64,000 nt of DNA from Marasmius tenuissimus (GCA_029532415.1 JAQOTA010000053.1:5766001-5830000); one strand, 5' to 3'. Positions 1-12,430 are shown, numbered from the stretch's first letter. Program-made: numbers and translations. Notes: a model not told the origin generated them from the sequence alone.

Positions 1-48
1 GGGTCCTCAGTCTCACACCGTGACAATCTGACGCGTTATACTCTGTAG

Positions 49-170
49 CTCCTGGGGATATTGAAGAGGGAAATCTCATTCTTGAAGCGTTTGAGGAACA
101 GGAGAGGGAGGAATGGGAGGAAAGGCAAAGAGAGGCAGCAGCCGCTGCCCGTAGTGGTGGTCGTCGTTGA
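49..170 (+). CDS. Last exon of a gene entering from the left edge (partial)
   Basis: An acceptor-like CTCTGTAG ends at 48. An open frame then runs to a TGA at 168-170 and encodes about 40 residues: an acidic, Glu/Arg-rich probable helix (FEEQEREEWEERQREAA) followed by an Ala run and a basic SGGRRR end. The protein is cut by the window edge and I do not recognise the family; the composition suggests a helical or coiled-coil C-terminus. A minus-strand frame over 36-275 is only the shadow of this exon and is low-complexity. Confidence 0.5.
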
Positions 171-564
171 AGACGGATTGATCATCAATGAATGTGTCCT
201 TTCGACGCGGTAGTAAGTCAGTTCGCAACTCCATAGCTCGTACAGCTCACTGACCTTCTCGATATCACACGGCATAGATCCAGATCCAGTAAGGACTGGA
301 ACGACTTATTGAGGAAACGGACGAATAATCAGCTTATGCAGGAACCAGAACGAATCGGATGGCCTATAATAACCTATAATACTTAGCACTTCTTGCCAGT
401 TTCCGCACATTTCTTGTTGTCTTCGACACAAACGCGTAGTCAAAACATGTTGCATTTATCAAAAACCCAGTTGCCCTTCAACGTTATACAAGAGTATCCT
501 CCCGCACAAATCAATCCCAAGAGGGAGGTAAATAAGTAAATCATCGAACAGATCCACAGTATTA
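171..564. other. Spacer between two convergent genes
   Basis: This stretch lies between the stop of the left-edge gene (+) and the stop of the membrane protein at 565 (-), so it should hold both 3' UTRs. I see no further gene, RNA or repeat in it. Confidence 0.5.
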
Positions 565-2253
565 TCAAACAGCAACACCAGTCTGCGAGCCCGCCTCAGC
601 ACCAGGCGCAGCAACCATCTGGATCTGTTCCGTCGCTTCGACAAGATCCCCATCAAACTGTGCAACATTACTCCCACCCAACGACCCACCCCCGTTACGC
701 GTCGTACGGAAGATGTAATACGCCACACCCACCGCTACGCGCAAAGATTCAGTTTCATACGTATTATGCCAACCAAAGAGAAAACTCACTCAGCGAGAAC
801 ACCAAAAATGCAATGACGAGGTTAGCAACCGACACAGAACACCGCACGTTCTCGAACACGTTGAACCTCATGCCGGGAGGAGCCAGTCTAGCGAATTCGG
901 CAGCTAAAGCGGTACATTGCTCATGAGTTTGTGTGCTCCAGAGGATCCCAACGCCTGCGAGTAAACCATTAGGAAACTTCGAGCGAACCTTGGAATGTCG
1001 GAACATACCGAGCCAGACGATACTGAGAACGGATATCGAGTAGAAGTGAGCAGCCGCTCGGGTTATTCCTCGTTTTGAAGAGGGGCGTCGGTTGTAGGAG
1101 AGCCTATCCGTTGTTTTGAGTCTCGGGATTCTAGGCGCATGTAGGGGGAAACACGTACAGAACAGCGGCCCATATCCACGTCAGAAGCGATACTCCAGAT
1201 GTAACCCAGCTGAAGATAGCTACGGGGGAGATTCAACCCAGTGAGATTCACTTTGAGAAGGAACCTGATACTTGAAGAAGACTCACGGAAGTTCGCGCTA
1301 AAGAAACCACCTACAAAGCTAGTGATACCCGCCACAACGGTCTCACAAATCGTGATAAAGAGTACCACAGCTATTCAAGGGGACTCCGAGTCAGATACGA
1401 CGCGACAGAAAAGCATCAAGCATTCTCCACGTACAGTATATCGTCGTCCGCAAAGCCGTCGGACGATGCATAGGCCCATAAACACGTTCGTCCACAGGCA
1501 GCTGTCCGTCTTGAGCATACACCTTACACCAACGGTCTCCCGACTTTCGTATGGCCCAGTAAACAGAGAACGTTGCTCCCGTGGCTAGAAAAAACGAACA
1601 TCAGCTCCGAATTAACGGGGGGGAGGGACGACACTCACCGAGTGCCCAAAGAACCATCGTCAATGTCCCAGTCGTTATCGTCATCACACATATCTCCGGA
1701 TACCAAGATTGTACATCTGCTGTACAGACATCTTTTGTAGTTGAAAGGATCATTATTCCGAACGCTGGTGATTCAAAATTGTTACTTTGAGTGGTGGAAG
1801 ATGGAGGAATTGGTCGGGACGCACTTAGCCAAAGAATCGCCATGATACCAACCGAGAGAAGGTGCGGGAATGCGGTTGTCAAGACGTGGTTGACGCCGAA
1901 TTTGTTGTTGAATGCGATTCTGTTGGAGTAAGAACGAAGTTCGAGATATGACCAGTACCGTTCAACAATCCAACGCACAGTACACTCATCCATATCCAAC
2001 AGAGCAGCGTAAAAGGAGCGAGAGCAGCAGAAAACGAGGCTATAAAACCCAATTCCTTGAGTATGGGGAATGTCGCAGAAAAGGAAAATAACACACCGAT
2101 GTTCCTCATATTGAAATCTTCTCCTACTGAGTCCTGCGCCTCGATTCCGGAGAATAAGGCCAGTGTAATTGCGAATCCGTTTTGGATGATCCCCAAAGCA
2201 AGCATGAACCCTTGAACGTTTTGAAAAGCGGTTAAATTCTCCGGACCAGTCAT
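565..2253 (-). CDS. Multi-spanning membrane protein, unrecognised family (spliced)
   Basis: A minus-strand gene assembled from several exons. The likely start is the ATG at 2253 (MTGPENLTAFQNVQGF); an alternative ATG lies at 2320 in another frame. The first exon encodes two or three hydrophobic spans (around VQGFMLALGIIQNGFAITL and FIASFSAALAPFTLLCWIW). Later exons add spans around VLTTAFPHLLSVGIMAILWL, MTITTGTLTMVLWALG, FITICETVVAGITSFVGGFF and VANLVIAFLVFSL. The last exon follows an intron of about 58 bases (GTGAGT..GCGTAG) and encodes YYIFRTTRN, then a small Gly/Ala-rich cytosolic end with its stop at 565. Six to seven spans and a short tail fit the many uncharacterised Agaricomycete integral membrane proteins. 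I could not fix every exon join. It shows no clear relation to the array genes further right. Confidence 0.6.
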
Positions 2254-3841
2254 ATTCTTCCGAGCTTGAACTTAACGCACCATAAAGAGTCAATCGAATG
2301 ACACGAGCGCTACGAGCCATTTAAGTATATTATAAAAGAGCGAAACTTGAAGGAAGGATGGGGGGGAAGAGTCCCGAGGAGGGATTTGGTGACCGTGGTG
2401 GTGGTAAGAAGAGAAGAACTGAAACGCTGCATGTTGCCTTGCCATTGTTTTTTTGTGGGTGGGCGCTATGTCACTGTCAGGGATTGAATGTCGAGTGATA
2501 GGGGCCAGATGGCCAGGCTCCTCTCCTAATGACGGGGTTTATTTTCGGATACTGGGAGGTCTCACGCGTGTACGAGAGGAATTGAACGCTTCCACAGCAA
2601 AGAATTTGAAGGAGTCAGGAGGGAGTCAGAACCTATGGAACATGGAATATCGTGGGGGTGATGTCTGGATGGCGTGTACGAGTCATCGGATGCCATTCAA
2701 TTATTAGACGCCACAAAAGCAGACTCGTCGGCAAATCGGGAGAGTGTATTCTCGGTGGTAAGAATCTCTGCATACCAAACAATTTCAATGTAGCACAATT
2801 CTACGGTACAGCACTGGAATCAGACCGACCATGAATAATTGAACGGGAGGTGTCGGCCTGCTGGTCGAGACTTGGCTACGCTTAGCCGCTCGCGACGCGT
2901 AGCCTGTAGGCAGACGCGCAACAGGTCACTCGGATCTCATAACGACGATCTGTGAGACTGACCACGCAAAGTTTAGCTTTGTAACGCAGTAAGAGTCGTG
3001 GGTGCTATTGAAGCCGGTCTTCATTTCATTCGATAGACTCCGAGGTGAAAAGGGAAGCTGACGTCTGGTCAAAGCGTGAAATATCTTCCTCCGGCCAAAC
3101 CTCGGGTAGCGGCAGGTAGCGGCTAGTCTGAGGTTTTGAGGCAGGTTAAAGAAGGCAGGCGATGAGATTTGAAAAGTTCGCGTAGGTTCAGGTCGATGGC
3201 CGTTCTAGATTCGAACTTGAATCCGGAAAGAATGCAAAATGAAACGATGAACCAACTAAAAAGTGCGACCCAAATAAAGAGCGCAGGACTCACTTAGTGC
3301 CCCTCCTCGTGTGCAGTAGTGGCATATGCCACCCGATTCTCCGCACGAACTTGAAGGTCGAGAATCAAAGTGTGATAAGCGCCTTGGCGCTTCCCTCGTG
3401 GACGTGGAATCTCGTGACCGAGCGCGTCTCTCACGCTGGGGCCAACTGTCAGTGGGGGCCGGCTGGCATTGGCAGTTCGAATTGAACGTTTTGCTGGCCA
3501 GCTGCCTCCATCTACCTCTCGATTCCTCAGGTCTTACGGTCCTTCAATCTGTCGTTCCTTTTGCTCTTGGTGATAGCCAGGAAGATACAGTGAGTAGCAA
3601 TAGAGCGTGCTTCAGGAATACTGGTTTTGACGTACTTATCTGGATAGTTTAGCTCGTTCTAGTGCCTACTCGGATTCACCTACTCTCTTTTTCGGTGTTG
3701 AAAATCCTCAGCTTGACATTACCGGAGACGCACCTGGCCCAGTACAAGGATATCGTCGTTGACCGAAGGATTGTTTGAGGCTGTAAATCTCGTTATCACG
3801 GTACCATATCCCAACATCTGGAACACCTGGAGGCAGAGAAA
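2254..3841. other. Intergenic region between divergent genes
   Basis: Upstream regions of the membrane protein (-) and the zinc transporter (+) meet here. Short open frames exist on both strands, but none shows a domain, signal or plausible splice structure. The last 150 bases before 3842 should hold the zinc transporter's leader. Confidence 0.5.
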
Positions 3842-6309
3842 ATGGCGGCGCAGATGCACAGAAGGAAATCAAGCCAGGATGATGAAAACTTGATCGTTAT
3901 AACAGAACCTACAGAAGGCTACACAAATCCAAGCTCGGAAACGGACTCGAATTCACTACCCGTGCCAACACTACCGCGTCCTAGAGTTCACTCTACACCC
4001 GCACAGCCTGTCATATCCAAATCTTCTTCTTCTCCTGGACCGCCACCATCCGCTGGTCCGTACCAGACAGGCTTCAACATCCCCGCTCAGCCAGGTCACA
4101 GAACAACATCCTCTGCTTTTCGAGGTTCACTTTCGGCTGCGAACGGTCTGACTATCAATGGACACTCTCGTACCCGCACCGTATCGACACCGTACTCCCC
4201 CTCTCAGTCATCACCACTCGCCTTCTCATTCCCCCAATCCGTAAAACAAAGTCTACCACCCATGTCCACATCAATATCAGCCCCAGACGGCAACCCAGAT
4301 ACCGCTCCAAAACATAATCGAAGACATTCCCGGATGCACTCTCGAAACCTTTCCATCTTCTTCCCTCGCCCTGGAAGCTTGCCCCAGAGCACAATCAACG
4401 AAGATGGTTCCCAAGAGCTCCAGATTGGCGGCCCTGACGACGAAGAGTCAGCGATCCCTATCTCTTCTGCAGACTCCAACATCAGCGTACCAGGTCGCCG
4501 ACGTCCATTATCTACCCACAGTCCAATCACTCCCCTCGGCGCTGGCTTCACATTCGGCGGCAGACCTCCACGACCACCAGGATCCGCAAACCCAATACCT
4601 CCACCGATGTCTGCAGGCGGCTCGTCGTCGTCATCGCAATCGCGCAGAGGACACCATCACAAACATTCCTTATCGCACAACTTCTTCTCGTTCCTTGAGC
4701 CTGGTGCCAACCAGACAGAGTCGGTGACGCCTACGGGAGAACTCCAAACTCAACCTACGCCTGTACCCATATCGCCCTGGAATCCGATCTCACCCTTCCC
4801 AATTTCACCTCCCCCTTCCCGATCCAACTCTACCCAACCCATTGGTATGTCGAATGGTCATGCTAAGCACCATGAGAAACCAACGGTCCGGGTAGAGCCT
4901 CCAGAGGTACCTGGTGCCCTCGGTTGGTCAATATGTCAGTTCGCGCTTGGAGGGTGGATGTGGGTGTCTGGGCAGCAGAACGGGTCGTTAGCCGTGACGG
5001 GGTTGGGGTATTGGGTGGTTTTCCATTCGATGGGTGTTGCAGTTGGTCATGTTTTGCCGAAGTGGTTGAATTCGGATGGGAAGAAGAATTTGCGGAGGTC
5101 GTATGGGTGCGTTTCTTTCTTGCCCTTAGTGACAATAGCTGGTGACTGAAGGCTTGTCGTTCGTTCTTAGGGATGCGCGCATTGAGACGGTGTTCATATT
5201 CTCGCAGGCGGTGTACTTGATGTTTTCAGCGGTGTACATTTGCAAAGAGACGTTCGAACACGTCTTGTTAACAGCCGGGAGCAGTGAACATTCTAGCGGG
5301 GGAGGCCATGAAGGTCACCACCATCATCATGCAGACGAGTCGGGCCAATTCGGGTACGTGACCATTTACTCTCTCCACACCAATTTTACGAACTAGACCG
5401 CTTTGCCTACAGGATCGACTTTCCATTCCTATTATTATTCTTATCTCTCGTCTCAATCGTCATATCTGCTTTCTTTTATGGAACGCATTCAAAACTAGTC
5501 GAACGTGAGTTCGTCTCCGTGCCTATCAATTTGTGGATTCCGTTGACAGTGCGCCTACATAGTCGCTGGAAACCGTACACCCTCAATCGGAAGAATAATA
5601 CGCTCATTATCCGGTACCTCCCCACAACACCTTCATCACGAACCCCCACCGACAACTCCCCTCGGTATCCTACTCTCAAACCCCTACGTGACGAGTCCTC
5701 TGGGATTCTGCCTCGCCATTCTCTTCGTCTCGATCTTAGTCCCTTCGTGCGTCGAATTTCGCCTTTCTTCTGCGAACGTAGCTATAAAGTAACTCTTTCC
5801 ATTGCAGCTCGAACCACATCGCATGCGACCTAACGTTAGCAGCGATAATAACCGTGATCACGTTCAACCTAGCCTACAGCGCCTGTGTCGTCCTAGGAAC
5901 GGTCTTATTACAGACCGCACCTAAACGAGGACTCTCAGGTGGGAAAATGGAGGCATTTTTGAGAGTGATGCGCGAGGTTCGTCAAATCTTGGCGTTCATC
6001 TCCTTATAGTCTTATTCACGACTCCATTACTTTTTTTTCTTTTTCTAGATCGAACGCCACCCAAACGTCCTCCACCTCCCCCCACCACACATATGGCAAC
6101 TCACACCGACGCCACCGAACCCGTCGAGGTTCGAGACGTCTTCGTTGGTGGCGACGTTGGAGTTGCATGTGAGGAAGGAGTTGAGCGATGATGATGTGTT
6201 GGCGTTGACCAAGTGGGCTTGGGAGAGGTGTACGGGTGCGCTTGGGGTGAGGGGGGATCATGATGAGGGGGGGAAGGCGGATGTTACGGTGGGGGTTGTG
6301 AGAGGGTGA
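3842..6309 (+). CDS. ZRG17: ZRG17-like cation diffusion facilitator (zinc transporter), spliced
   Basis: Likely a zinc transporter subunit of the early secretory pathway; yeast Zrg17 partners Msc2 to bring zinc into the ER. The start is the ATG at 3842. About 355 Ser/Pro-rich residues come first, then membrane spans begin at GALGWSICQFALGGWMWV. Exon ends fit GT/AG: the first runs to about 5108, the next starts with DARIETVFIFSQAVYL, and another starts at IDFPFLLLFLSLVSI. A histidine cluster (GGGHEGHHHHHADE) lies between spans, as expected for a CDF metal loop. Two more spans follow (PLGFCLAILFVSILVP and AIITVITFNLAYSACVVL). The final exon (IERHPNVLHLPPPHIWQLTP to the stop at 6309) is the cytosolic C-terminal domain. 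Family and fold are well supported; the split between Zrg17 and Msc2 types rests on length and the low-complexity N-terminus. Confidence 0.78.
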
Positions 6310-6885
6310 TTTCGATTTGATTGTTTTTTTTTACACCTTATTTTGATCATCATGTCGTATCTTTTTTTTACATCGTTTGTTCGTTGTTCGTTGTTGGTAA
6401 TGGTAGTTGGATGGTAATGGAAGATGGGGGGGGATGTACATATGTTGTGGATGATGTTCTTCTCTTTGATGATGAACGGTGGGGCCTCAGTGTTATCCCA
6501 CCGCCTGGGTGATCTTTTTGTTTCATCTGAAACAGATAGTAGTCCCCAGCTCGAAGATGCGTCCAAGCTTGCCGAAATGAGACCAAGTTCAGCTGAATGA
6601 CTGGGTGTCTATTGAATTCGGGTCGTGTACCCCCTGAAATTTGCAGGTGATCTACAGGAAAGCGCGTAGTACAACAATTCGAAACGACCGTACGTCGAAT
6701 AATGTCTTGGGTGAATATGCGTATGAGATAGAGGATTCAAAGTCTCGGTCAAGTGCGAAGCCAACGAGACGTATAAATAGAATAGAATAATCACCCCGGG
6801 GCTGATCACCTCTCCCTCGCGATATAAAAAGTGTGGAGGATATTAGAGAAAGAGGGCGAAGACGTGAACAGAAAATAGTAGGCGA
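6310..6885. other. Spacer at the right end of ZRG17 and 3' flank of array copy A
   Basis: The first half holds the zinc transporter 3' UTR with T-rich and poly-G runs. From about 6555 the sequence resembles the 3' flanks of other array copies: 'gcgtccaagcttg' echoes 'tgtccaagcctga' near 12920 and 20250, and 'gccaacgag..gtataaatag' near 6760 recurs near 16910. It therefore marks the left boundary of the duplicated block. Confidence 0.45.
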
Positions 6886-8897
6886 TCAAGAAACGAATGG
6901 TGGTACTGAAGGTACCGGTGGTAGTGGTCTGATTTTAGTACGTGGTGCCATGGGGAGGGGCACGTCCGGATCGGTTGAAACCGGTGTGCTTCGTCGAGAC
7001 TGGTAGCCCGGAAGCGTTTCGTAGCTCTGTGTACTGGAGTGTGTATCGCACCGCACTCTGTAATAAGGGTAGGGCGGAGCTGTCGTTGTATAACTGGGGA
7101 CTTCACTAGGAGGGCGTGAGATATAAGAATCGGATCGACTTGGAAACTCAAATGAAGAGGGAGGATGGCTGTCGATCGTAGTTGGTGAACTCGGTGACTC
7201 GGGGATTGGTGTACCCGTTGAGGGTGGTGTAAATGGGACATCACCCAAGGGATGGCTGGTTGGAGAGGACCAATCGTCCCGTGCGAGTCTTTCGTCTCCG
7301 GGTGGTACTGGCAGTATCACGCCCGGCGTCAGACCAAGGGGGCTATTGCCAACTAGTTCGCTCAGGGAAAAGTCCTGCCTGTTCAGCTTTTCTCTTTTTC
7401 CCCTTTTTCTTTTTTTGAGGAGTGTTCTAGATTTCGGCTGTCGTTCAACAACGATATCACTTCGAGCGTTGGTTCGAAGGATACCGATGCTTGCTTTGGC
7501 CCGCAGTCTAGCGAGGAATCTCGAGCCCGCATCCACTTGCTGCTTTCCTTCCTTTTCCTCGTGCTCCAGATATGAGCTATCGGAGGAAAACAGTGATGTG
7601 TGCTGGATCTTGGAAGGCTCGTGTTGGTAATTATATCTCGGGGGCCGCGAAGAGTCATCGATTCCGGACTCGTAAGACTTGTCCTTGCCCCTCTCCTTCG
7701 TGGCATCGCTATTCGCTGTCAAAGGTACGGCTGGATAAGCTCCAAGGATTATGGTCTGAGGGGTCCATATCCCTATTGTAGACCACTGATAATCCATACG
7801 AGATTCTGCGGGAGGTTTCTGGATGGTTTCCCCAAACCTCTTCCATCATACTGAGAAATATATCCCATGGCCTCATTCTACATGCCGTATTCAATCAGTT
7901 TGCTGTAGTGTTGCCGCGAGGCAGAGGCGCCTTGACGCCTTGCCTCGCCTCAGGCACAAACTATTAGTAGGTAGAATCAGGACAATTCTGAAACAGGAAG
8001 GGTATCAGTCAAGATTTTTGAAGTACATACTAACGAAAACCTCCAGAGACATAGCGATATTTGTCGAGTTCTGCCTTTCATGTGTCTTCTCGAGTGGTTG
8101 TGAGACGGTAGCATTGCTCACGGCCAAGGAGGGTCGAAGCATGCATAGAAAACAAGAGCCTATTTTCTTGAAACCATTGTCGGTGCGAACAGTATGGCTT
8201 ACCAAAAAGGTGCAAGGCAGATTTGGAATGATGAGCCCGAGGCAAGTCACTGAGGCAAGTCAGATCAAGGTGTCCAAATTGGGTGCCTCGCCCTTGCCCT
8301 GAACTTGTCTCACGGCAACACTAGAACTTTGCTGAGCTGATTCTGCCAGTGATTCTGATCCTAGTGTGCGTGATATGATCATAACGATAGCGGCCGTGTC
8401 AAGTCCGAGTCATGAGTACGGCTCAAATCCTACGTGAGATCACGAGTCACCACCGATGAGACCTTGTAGATTGAACGTAGGGTCAGGCAGCACCTAGCGG
8501 CACACCCTTGTTAACCGTAAATCGCGGTGGGTACAGCTCAAAGAAAAAGTAACGCACACTTCAGTGTTCACCGAGCTTGCTGTGCGGTTCGAATCTCTTC
8601 CACTGCAAGGCGTGGAGTTTGGTGTTTTTTATCCGTAGCGCCGGAATCAGCATTCGATTACGGGGCCAATAGCCGTCAAAAGAAGAAGAAACACCCATTC
8701 CATGGCGGTACGAGACTAGGTACTAATTATAGACCTTGATTATCAGAAGGACAGAACAAAGACAGAGAGAATTGGATCACACACTACTGTCGCTGGTAGC
8801 CAGAACATCGAGAACGCACACTCTCATCATATAGCTCGTAGTTGCTCTCATGAAAAGCTGCAAGGTCCTAAGAACCTTTGAGAGATTGGCCAGACCA
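6886..8897 (-). pseudogene. Array copy A: 5'-truncated VHS-type copy with intact tail frame
   Basis: The tail frame is open over 6886-7797 (303 codons). It carries an LPGY variant of the WW-ligand box, an RPLPPVPSVP SH3-like box, and stops at the TGA shared by copies A-E. It has the DATKE..GIDD segment of VHS-type tails plus a basic insert (LLKKRKRGKREKLNRQ) seen in A and C and, diverged, in B. Upstream are degraded relatives of the VHS exons of D and E: about 8562-8650 matches the KFGALE..LWKK exon and about 8775-8897 matches the exon with the LAAAAY helix, both with broken frames. The homology stops inside the VHS domain, where copy B's 3' flank begins. The tail might still be expressed from a new start, so calling it a pseudogene is an inference. 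Confidence 0.55.
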
Positions 8898-8904
8898 TGT
8901 AAGT

Positions 8905-8960
8905 ATCGGTCCATCGGAAGAGTTTCGATTCTCAAAGCATGACATATTGATGCGCGCGGT
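8905..8960. repeat. Duplication-junction repeat, left copy
   Basis: This block (atcggtccatcggaagagtt..gatgcgcgcgg) recurs almost unchanged at 10751-10803, about 1.85 kb away. In both places it sits directly beyond a truncated VHS exon and begins the 3' flank of the next gene copy, so it marks the joint of tandem units. Confidence 0.7.
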
Positions 8961-9095
8961 CCACGAAGCCAACGAAACGTATAGGTACAATAATTATTCC
9001 GGCGTTGATCACTGTGAGAGCCCTTCCCCTCGGATGAATGAAAGCATCGAGGATGAAGGAAGAAGGCGAAGACGTGAACGAAGAATAGTAGGCGA

Positions 9096-10735
9096 TCAAG
9101 AAACGAATGGTGGTTGGGAAGGTAACGGTGGTAGCGGTCTGATTCTAGTACGTGGTGTCCTCGGGAGTGGCACTTCCAAATCGGTGAAAATCTGTGTATT
9201 TCGTCGAGAACGATAGCTTGGAAGTGTTTCGTAGGTCTGGCTTTTGGCGAGTGTATCGTAATTCACTCTATGGTAAGGTCCGGCGGAGTGGGATGCAGCT
9301 ATTGTGGTGCTGGAGGCAGCGCTCGGAGGGCGTGAGATGGGAGAGTCGGATCGACTTGGAAACGTAAATGAAGAGGGATGGTGGTTTGTTATGGATAGTG
9401 GACTCGGTGAGTCGGGGACTTGTGTACCCGCTGAGCGTGGTGTTAATGGGACATCTTCGGAGGGATCACTGGTTGGAGAGTGTGCCAGTGGGTTATTGGC
9501 CGGTTCACCTAGTGAAGAGTGCTGGCCGTTCAGCTCCCAGGAAACTCTGTGTTCTCTTTGTCTTCTTTTGAAGAGCGTGCTAACCGACAGCTGCCGTTTG
9601 ATAATACCAGTTCGAAAGTTGGCTCGAAGGGCACCGACGACTGCTTGGGCCCGCAGAATTATGGGGGATCTCGATCTCGCATCCTCCTCCTCAGTCTCCT
9701 CTCCTTCCTCTTCCTTGTCCTCCGAATGTAAGTTATCGGAGAATAATGGCGGTGTGTAATGGGTTTCGGAAGGCTTGCGCTGGTGATTATAGAGCCGCAA
9801 TGGTCGCGAAGAGTCATTAATTCTGGACTCGGACAAATCATCCTTGTCCCTCTCCTTTGGAGGATCGCCATTCGTGTCCAAAGGTACAGGTGAGTAAAAC
9901 GTATGGAGGATGGACCGAGAAGTCCATACTCTCACTCCAGACCAAGGATAATCCATACGACGAGATTTTGCGAAGGTTTCCTGATGTTTGCCCAAATCTC
10001 TCCTGCCATACGGGTTAAATATTTCATGGTCTCATTTCACGTGCCGTATTAAACCATTCTGCCATTGCTGATTCCGGGCAGGCTGGTTCTGGTTCTAGCG
10101 TGCGTGATGCTGATGAATATAGTGGCCAGTATGTTCATAGATTGAATGTAGGCGGAACTGTTGTCAGTATGCCCCAAATTCTACGTAAGATCGTAAGTCA
10201 CCGCAGGTCACCGCCGATGCGAACTTGTGAATTAATCGTAGTAGGGTCAAGCAGCACCCAGCGGCACACCCTTCAAGTTGGTCACGGTGAATTGCATTAG
10301 TATGGCTCACACAAAAAGGATAACCACAACACGCCTCACCTGGCTTGCTGTGCATTTTGACTCTTACAAGGATTGTGGAGTACTCGTAGATTCTGGCGTT
10401 TTTTCTCCACAATATCGAATTTAGCGTTCGGTTGCGCGCGCGAGAAGGATCAAAAGCACGCCAGTAGCCGTCAAAAAAGGAGAAACTGCTCAAAAGGGGG
10501 GTTGTTTATGGCGGTACGAGACTAAGTGAAAGACTTTGATTATCGGAAGGATCGAACGAAGATAGAAAATTAGTTCACACACTACTTCCGCCGCTGGCAC
10601 ACGCAGTGGCAGGCTTGCGGCCAGAACATCGAGAACGCATACCCTCATCGTGAAGATCCTAGTTGCACTCAGCAAAAGCTGTTACGAGGACCTAAGAAAA
10701 TCTGAGAGGTCGACCAACTCATGAATTTCATGGAC
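9096..10735 (-). pseudogene. Array copy B: 5'-truncated VHS-type copy with intact tail frame
   Basis: The tail frame is open over 9096-9995 (299 codons), with YETLPSYRSRRNT, an RPLPPLPSQP box and the shared TGA stop. Its version of the A/C insert is diverged and it lacks the second small insert (GVIL..GDERL) of A and C. Degraded VHS exons lie upstream: about 10339-10426 aligns with the KFGALE exon but has extra bases and stops, and about 10582-10725 aligns with the third VHS exon of D (cgacctctcagattttctta against caacctctcgcaaattcttg). The first half of the VHS domain is absent. Probably a relic whose tail remains readable. Confidence 0.55.
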
Positions 10736-10750
10736 TCAAGGTATGGAAGC

Positions 10751-10803
10751 ATCGGTCCATCGGAAGAGTTTCGATTCTCGAAGCATGACATATTGATGCG
10801 CGC
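10751..10803. repeat. Duplication-junction repeat, right copy
   Basis: Near-identical partner of the block at 8905-8960. It lies between the truncated VHS exon of copy B and the 3' flank of copy C. Confidence 0.7.
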
Positions 10804-10928
10804 GGCCCCACGGGGCAACGAGACAAGTGGGTAAAATAATTATTCCGCGGCTGATCACCTCTCCCTCGGGGTGAAGAAAGTATTGAGGATGAAGGAAGAA
10901 GGCGAAGGCGTGAACGGAGAATAGGTGA

Positions 10929-12430
10929 TCAAGGAACAAATTGTGTTACTGCAGGTAACGGTGGTAGTGGTAGTGGTCTGGTTTTAGTACGTGGTGTCGT
11001 GGGGAGGGGGCGCTTATCCGGATCGGTAAAAGTCTGGGTGCTCCGTCGAGAACGATAGCTTGGAGGTGTTTCGTAGGTCTGTGTACTGGCGAGTGTATCG
11101 CAACTCAACCTGTGGCAAGAGCACGGCGGAGCTGTCATTGTGCTAAAGTCTACGCCAGGAAGGCGTGAGATGAGAGGATCGGATCGATGTGGAAACACGG
11201 ATGGAGAGGAAGGATGGGTTTTGATGGACGGTGGGCTCGGTGAAGTCTGGACTGGTGTACCCGTCGAACGTGATACAGATGGGACATCACCTGGGGGGTC
11301 GCTGGTCGGAGAAGGCCAATCGTCTCGTGTGAGTCTCTCGTCTCCGCGTGGCACTAGCAGTATCACGCCCACGCACATCAGACCAGGGGGGCTATTGCCA
11401 ACTAGTTCGCCCAGGGAAAAGTGCTGCCTGTTCAGCTTTTCTCTTTTTCCCCTTTTTCTTTTTTTGCGGAGTGTTCTAGATTTCGGCTGTCGTTCAACGA
11501 TATCACTTCGATCGGAGCTGGTTCGAAGGGCACCGATGCTTGCTTTGGCCCGCAGTCTACCAAGGAATCTCGAGCCCGCATCCACCTCTTCCTGCTGCTC
11601 TCCTTCCTTTTCCTTGTGCTCTAGATATGAGTTATCGGAGGACGACAGCGATATGCGCTGGACCTTGGAAGGCTCGTGCTCGTGATGATATCTTGAGGGT
11701 CGCGAAAAGTCATCGATTCCGGGCTCGAAAAACTTGTCCTTGCCCCCCTTCTTCGTAGCGTCTCCATTCGCTTTTGAAGGTATGGTCGAGTAAGGCACAT
11801 GGAGTACGGCCTGTAACCGCGAGATATCAGACCACCAATATTCCACATCCATAGTACGACGAAATTCTGCGGCGGTTGCTGGATGGTTTCCCCAAACCTC
11901 TCCCGCCATATGTAATATATCCCATGGCCTTAGACTGCACGCCGTATTCAACCACTTTGTTGTGCTGGTCCTTGGGAGGCTAATTCAGATTCCTGTGTGA
12001 TTGATGCTGTTGCTGGTGTCCGAAATGTTGTTTTTGATCGGCGTGGTGATGTTTTGGATGCAGTTGTAGCTGTTGCTATTATGTACGGTCGAGATTCTGC
12101 GCGAGACTGCGAGTTACGACCGATGAGCTGGTCAATTAAATGTGAGTAAAACCTAGTCGTAGCGGAGCACCCTTGGTCCCAATAAATCACCTTGAGTATG
12201 GCCCGAAGAAAAAGGATTACCACGACACACCTAGTCTGGCTTGTTGTGCAGTTTGACTCTCTTCCAGAACGTGGGAGCCAGTGTTTTTCTCTACAGCACC
12301 TCTCTACAGCACTAGATTCAGCATTCCATTGCGCAAGAGTGAAGAATCAAAAGCATGCTAATAGCCGTCATCGAAAAGGGAAAAGTGCTCAAAAAGGTGC
12401 TGTTCATGGCGAGTACGAGACCAAGGGGGG
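10929..12430 (-). pseudogene. Array copy C: VHS-type copy with damaged 5' exons and intact tail frame
   Basis: The tail frame is open over 10929-11951 (340 codons). It is the only copy in which the WW-ligand box reads PPSY (YETPPSYRSRRST), the canonical PPxY form. The SH3-like box is RPLPLPPLP, and the stop is the shared TGA. It carries the basic insert (LRKKRKRGKREKLNRQ) and is nearly identical to copy A at nucleotide level around 11421-11500. Upstream, 12231-12300 aligns with the EKDTGFHDLWKK exon of copy E but a small deletion shifts its frame. About 12335-12430 resembles the intron next to that exon in A and B. No earlier VHS exon is recognisable. Confidence 0.55.

Noticed and set aside
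36..275. 79-codon minus-strand frame with Thr and Leu/Pro runs
   Set aside because: It is the complement of the acidic plus-strand exon at 49-170; its low-complexity composition follows from that exon.
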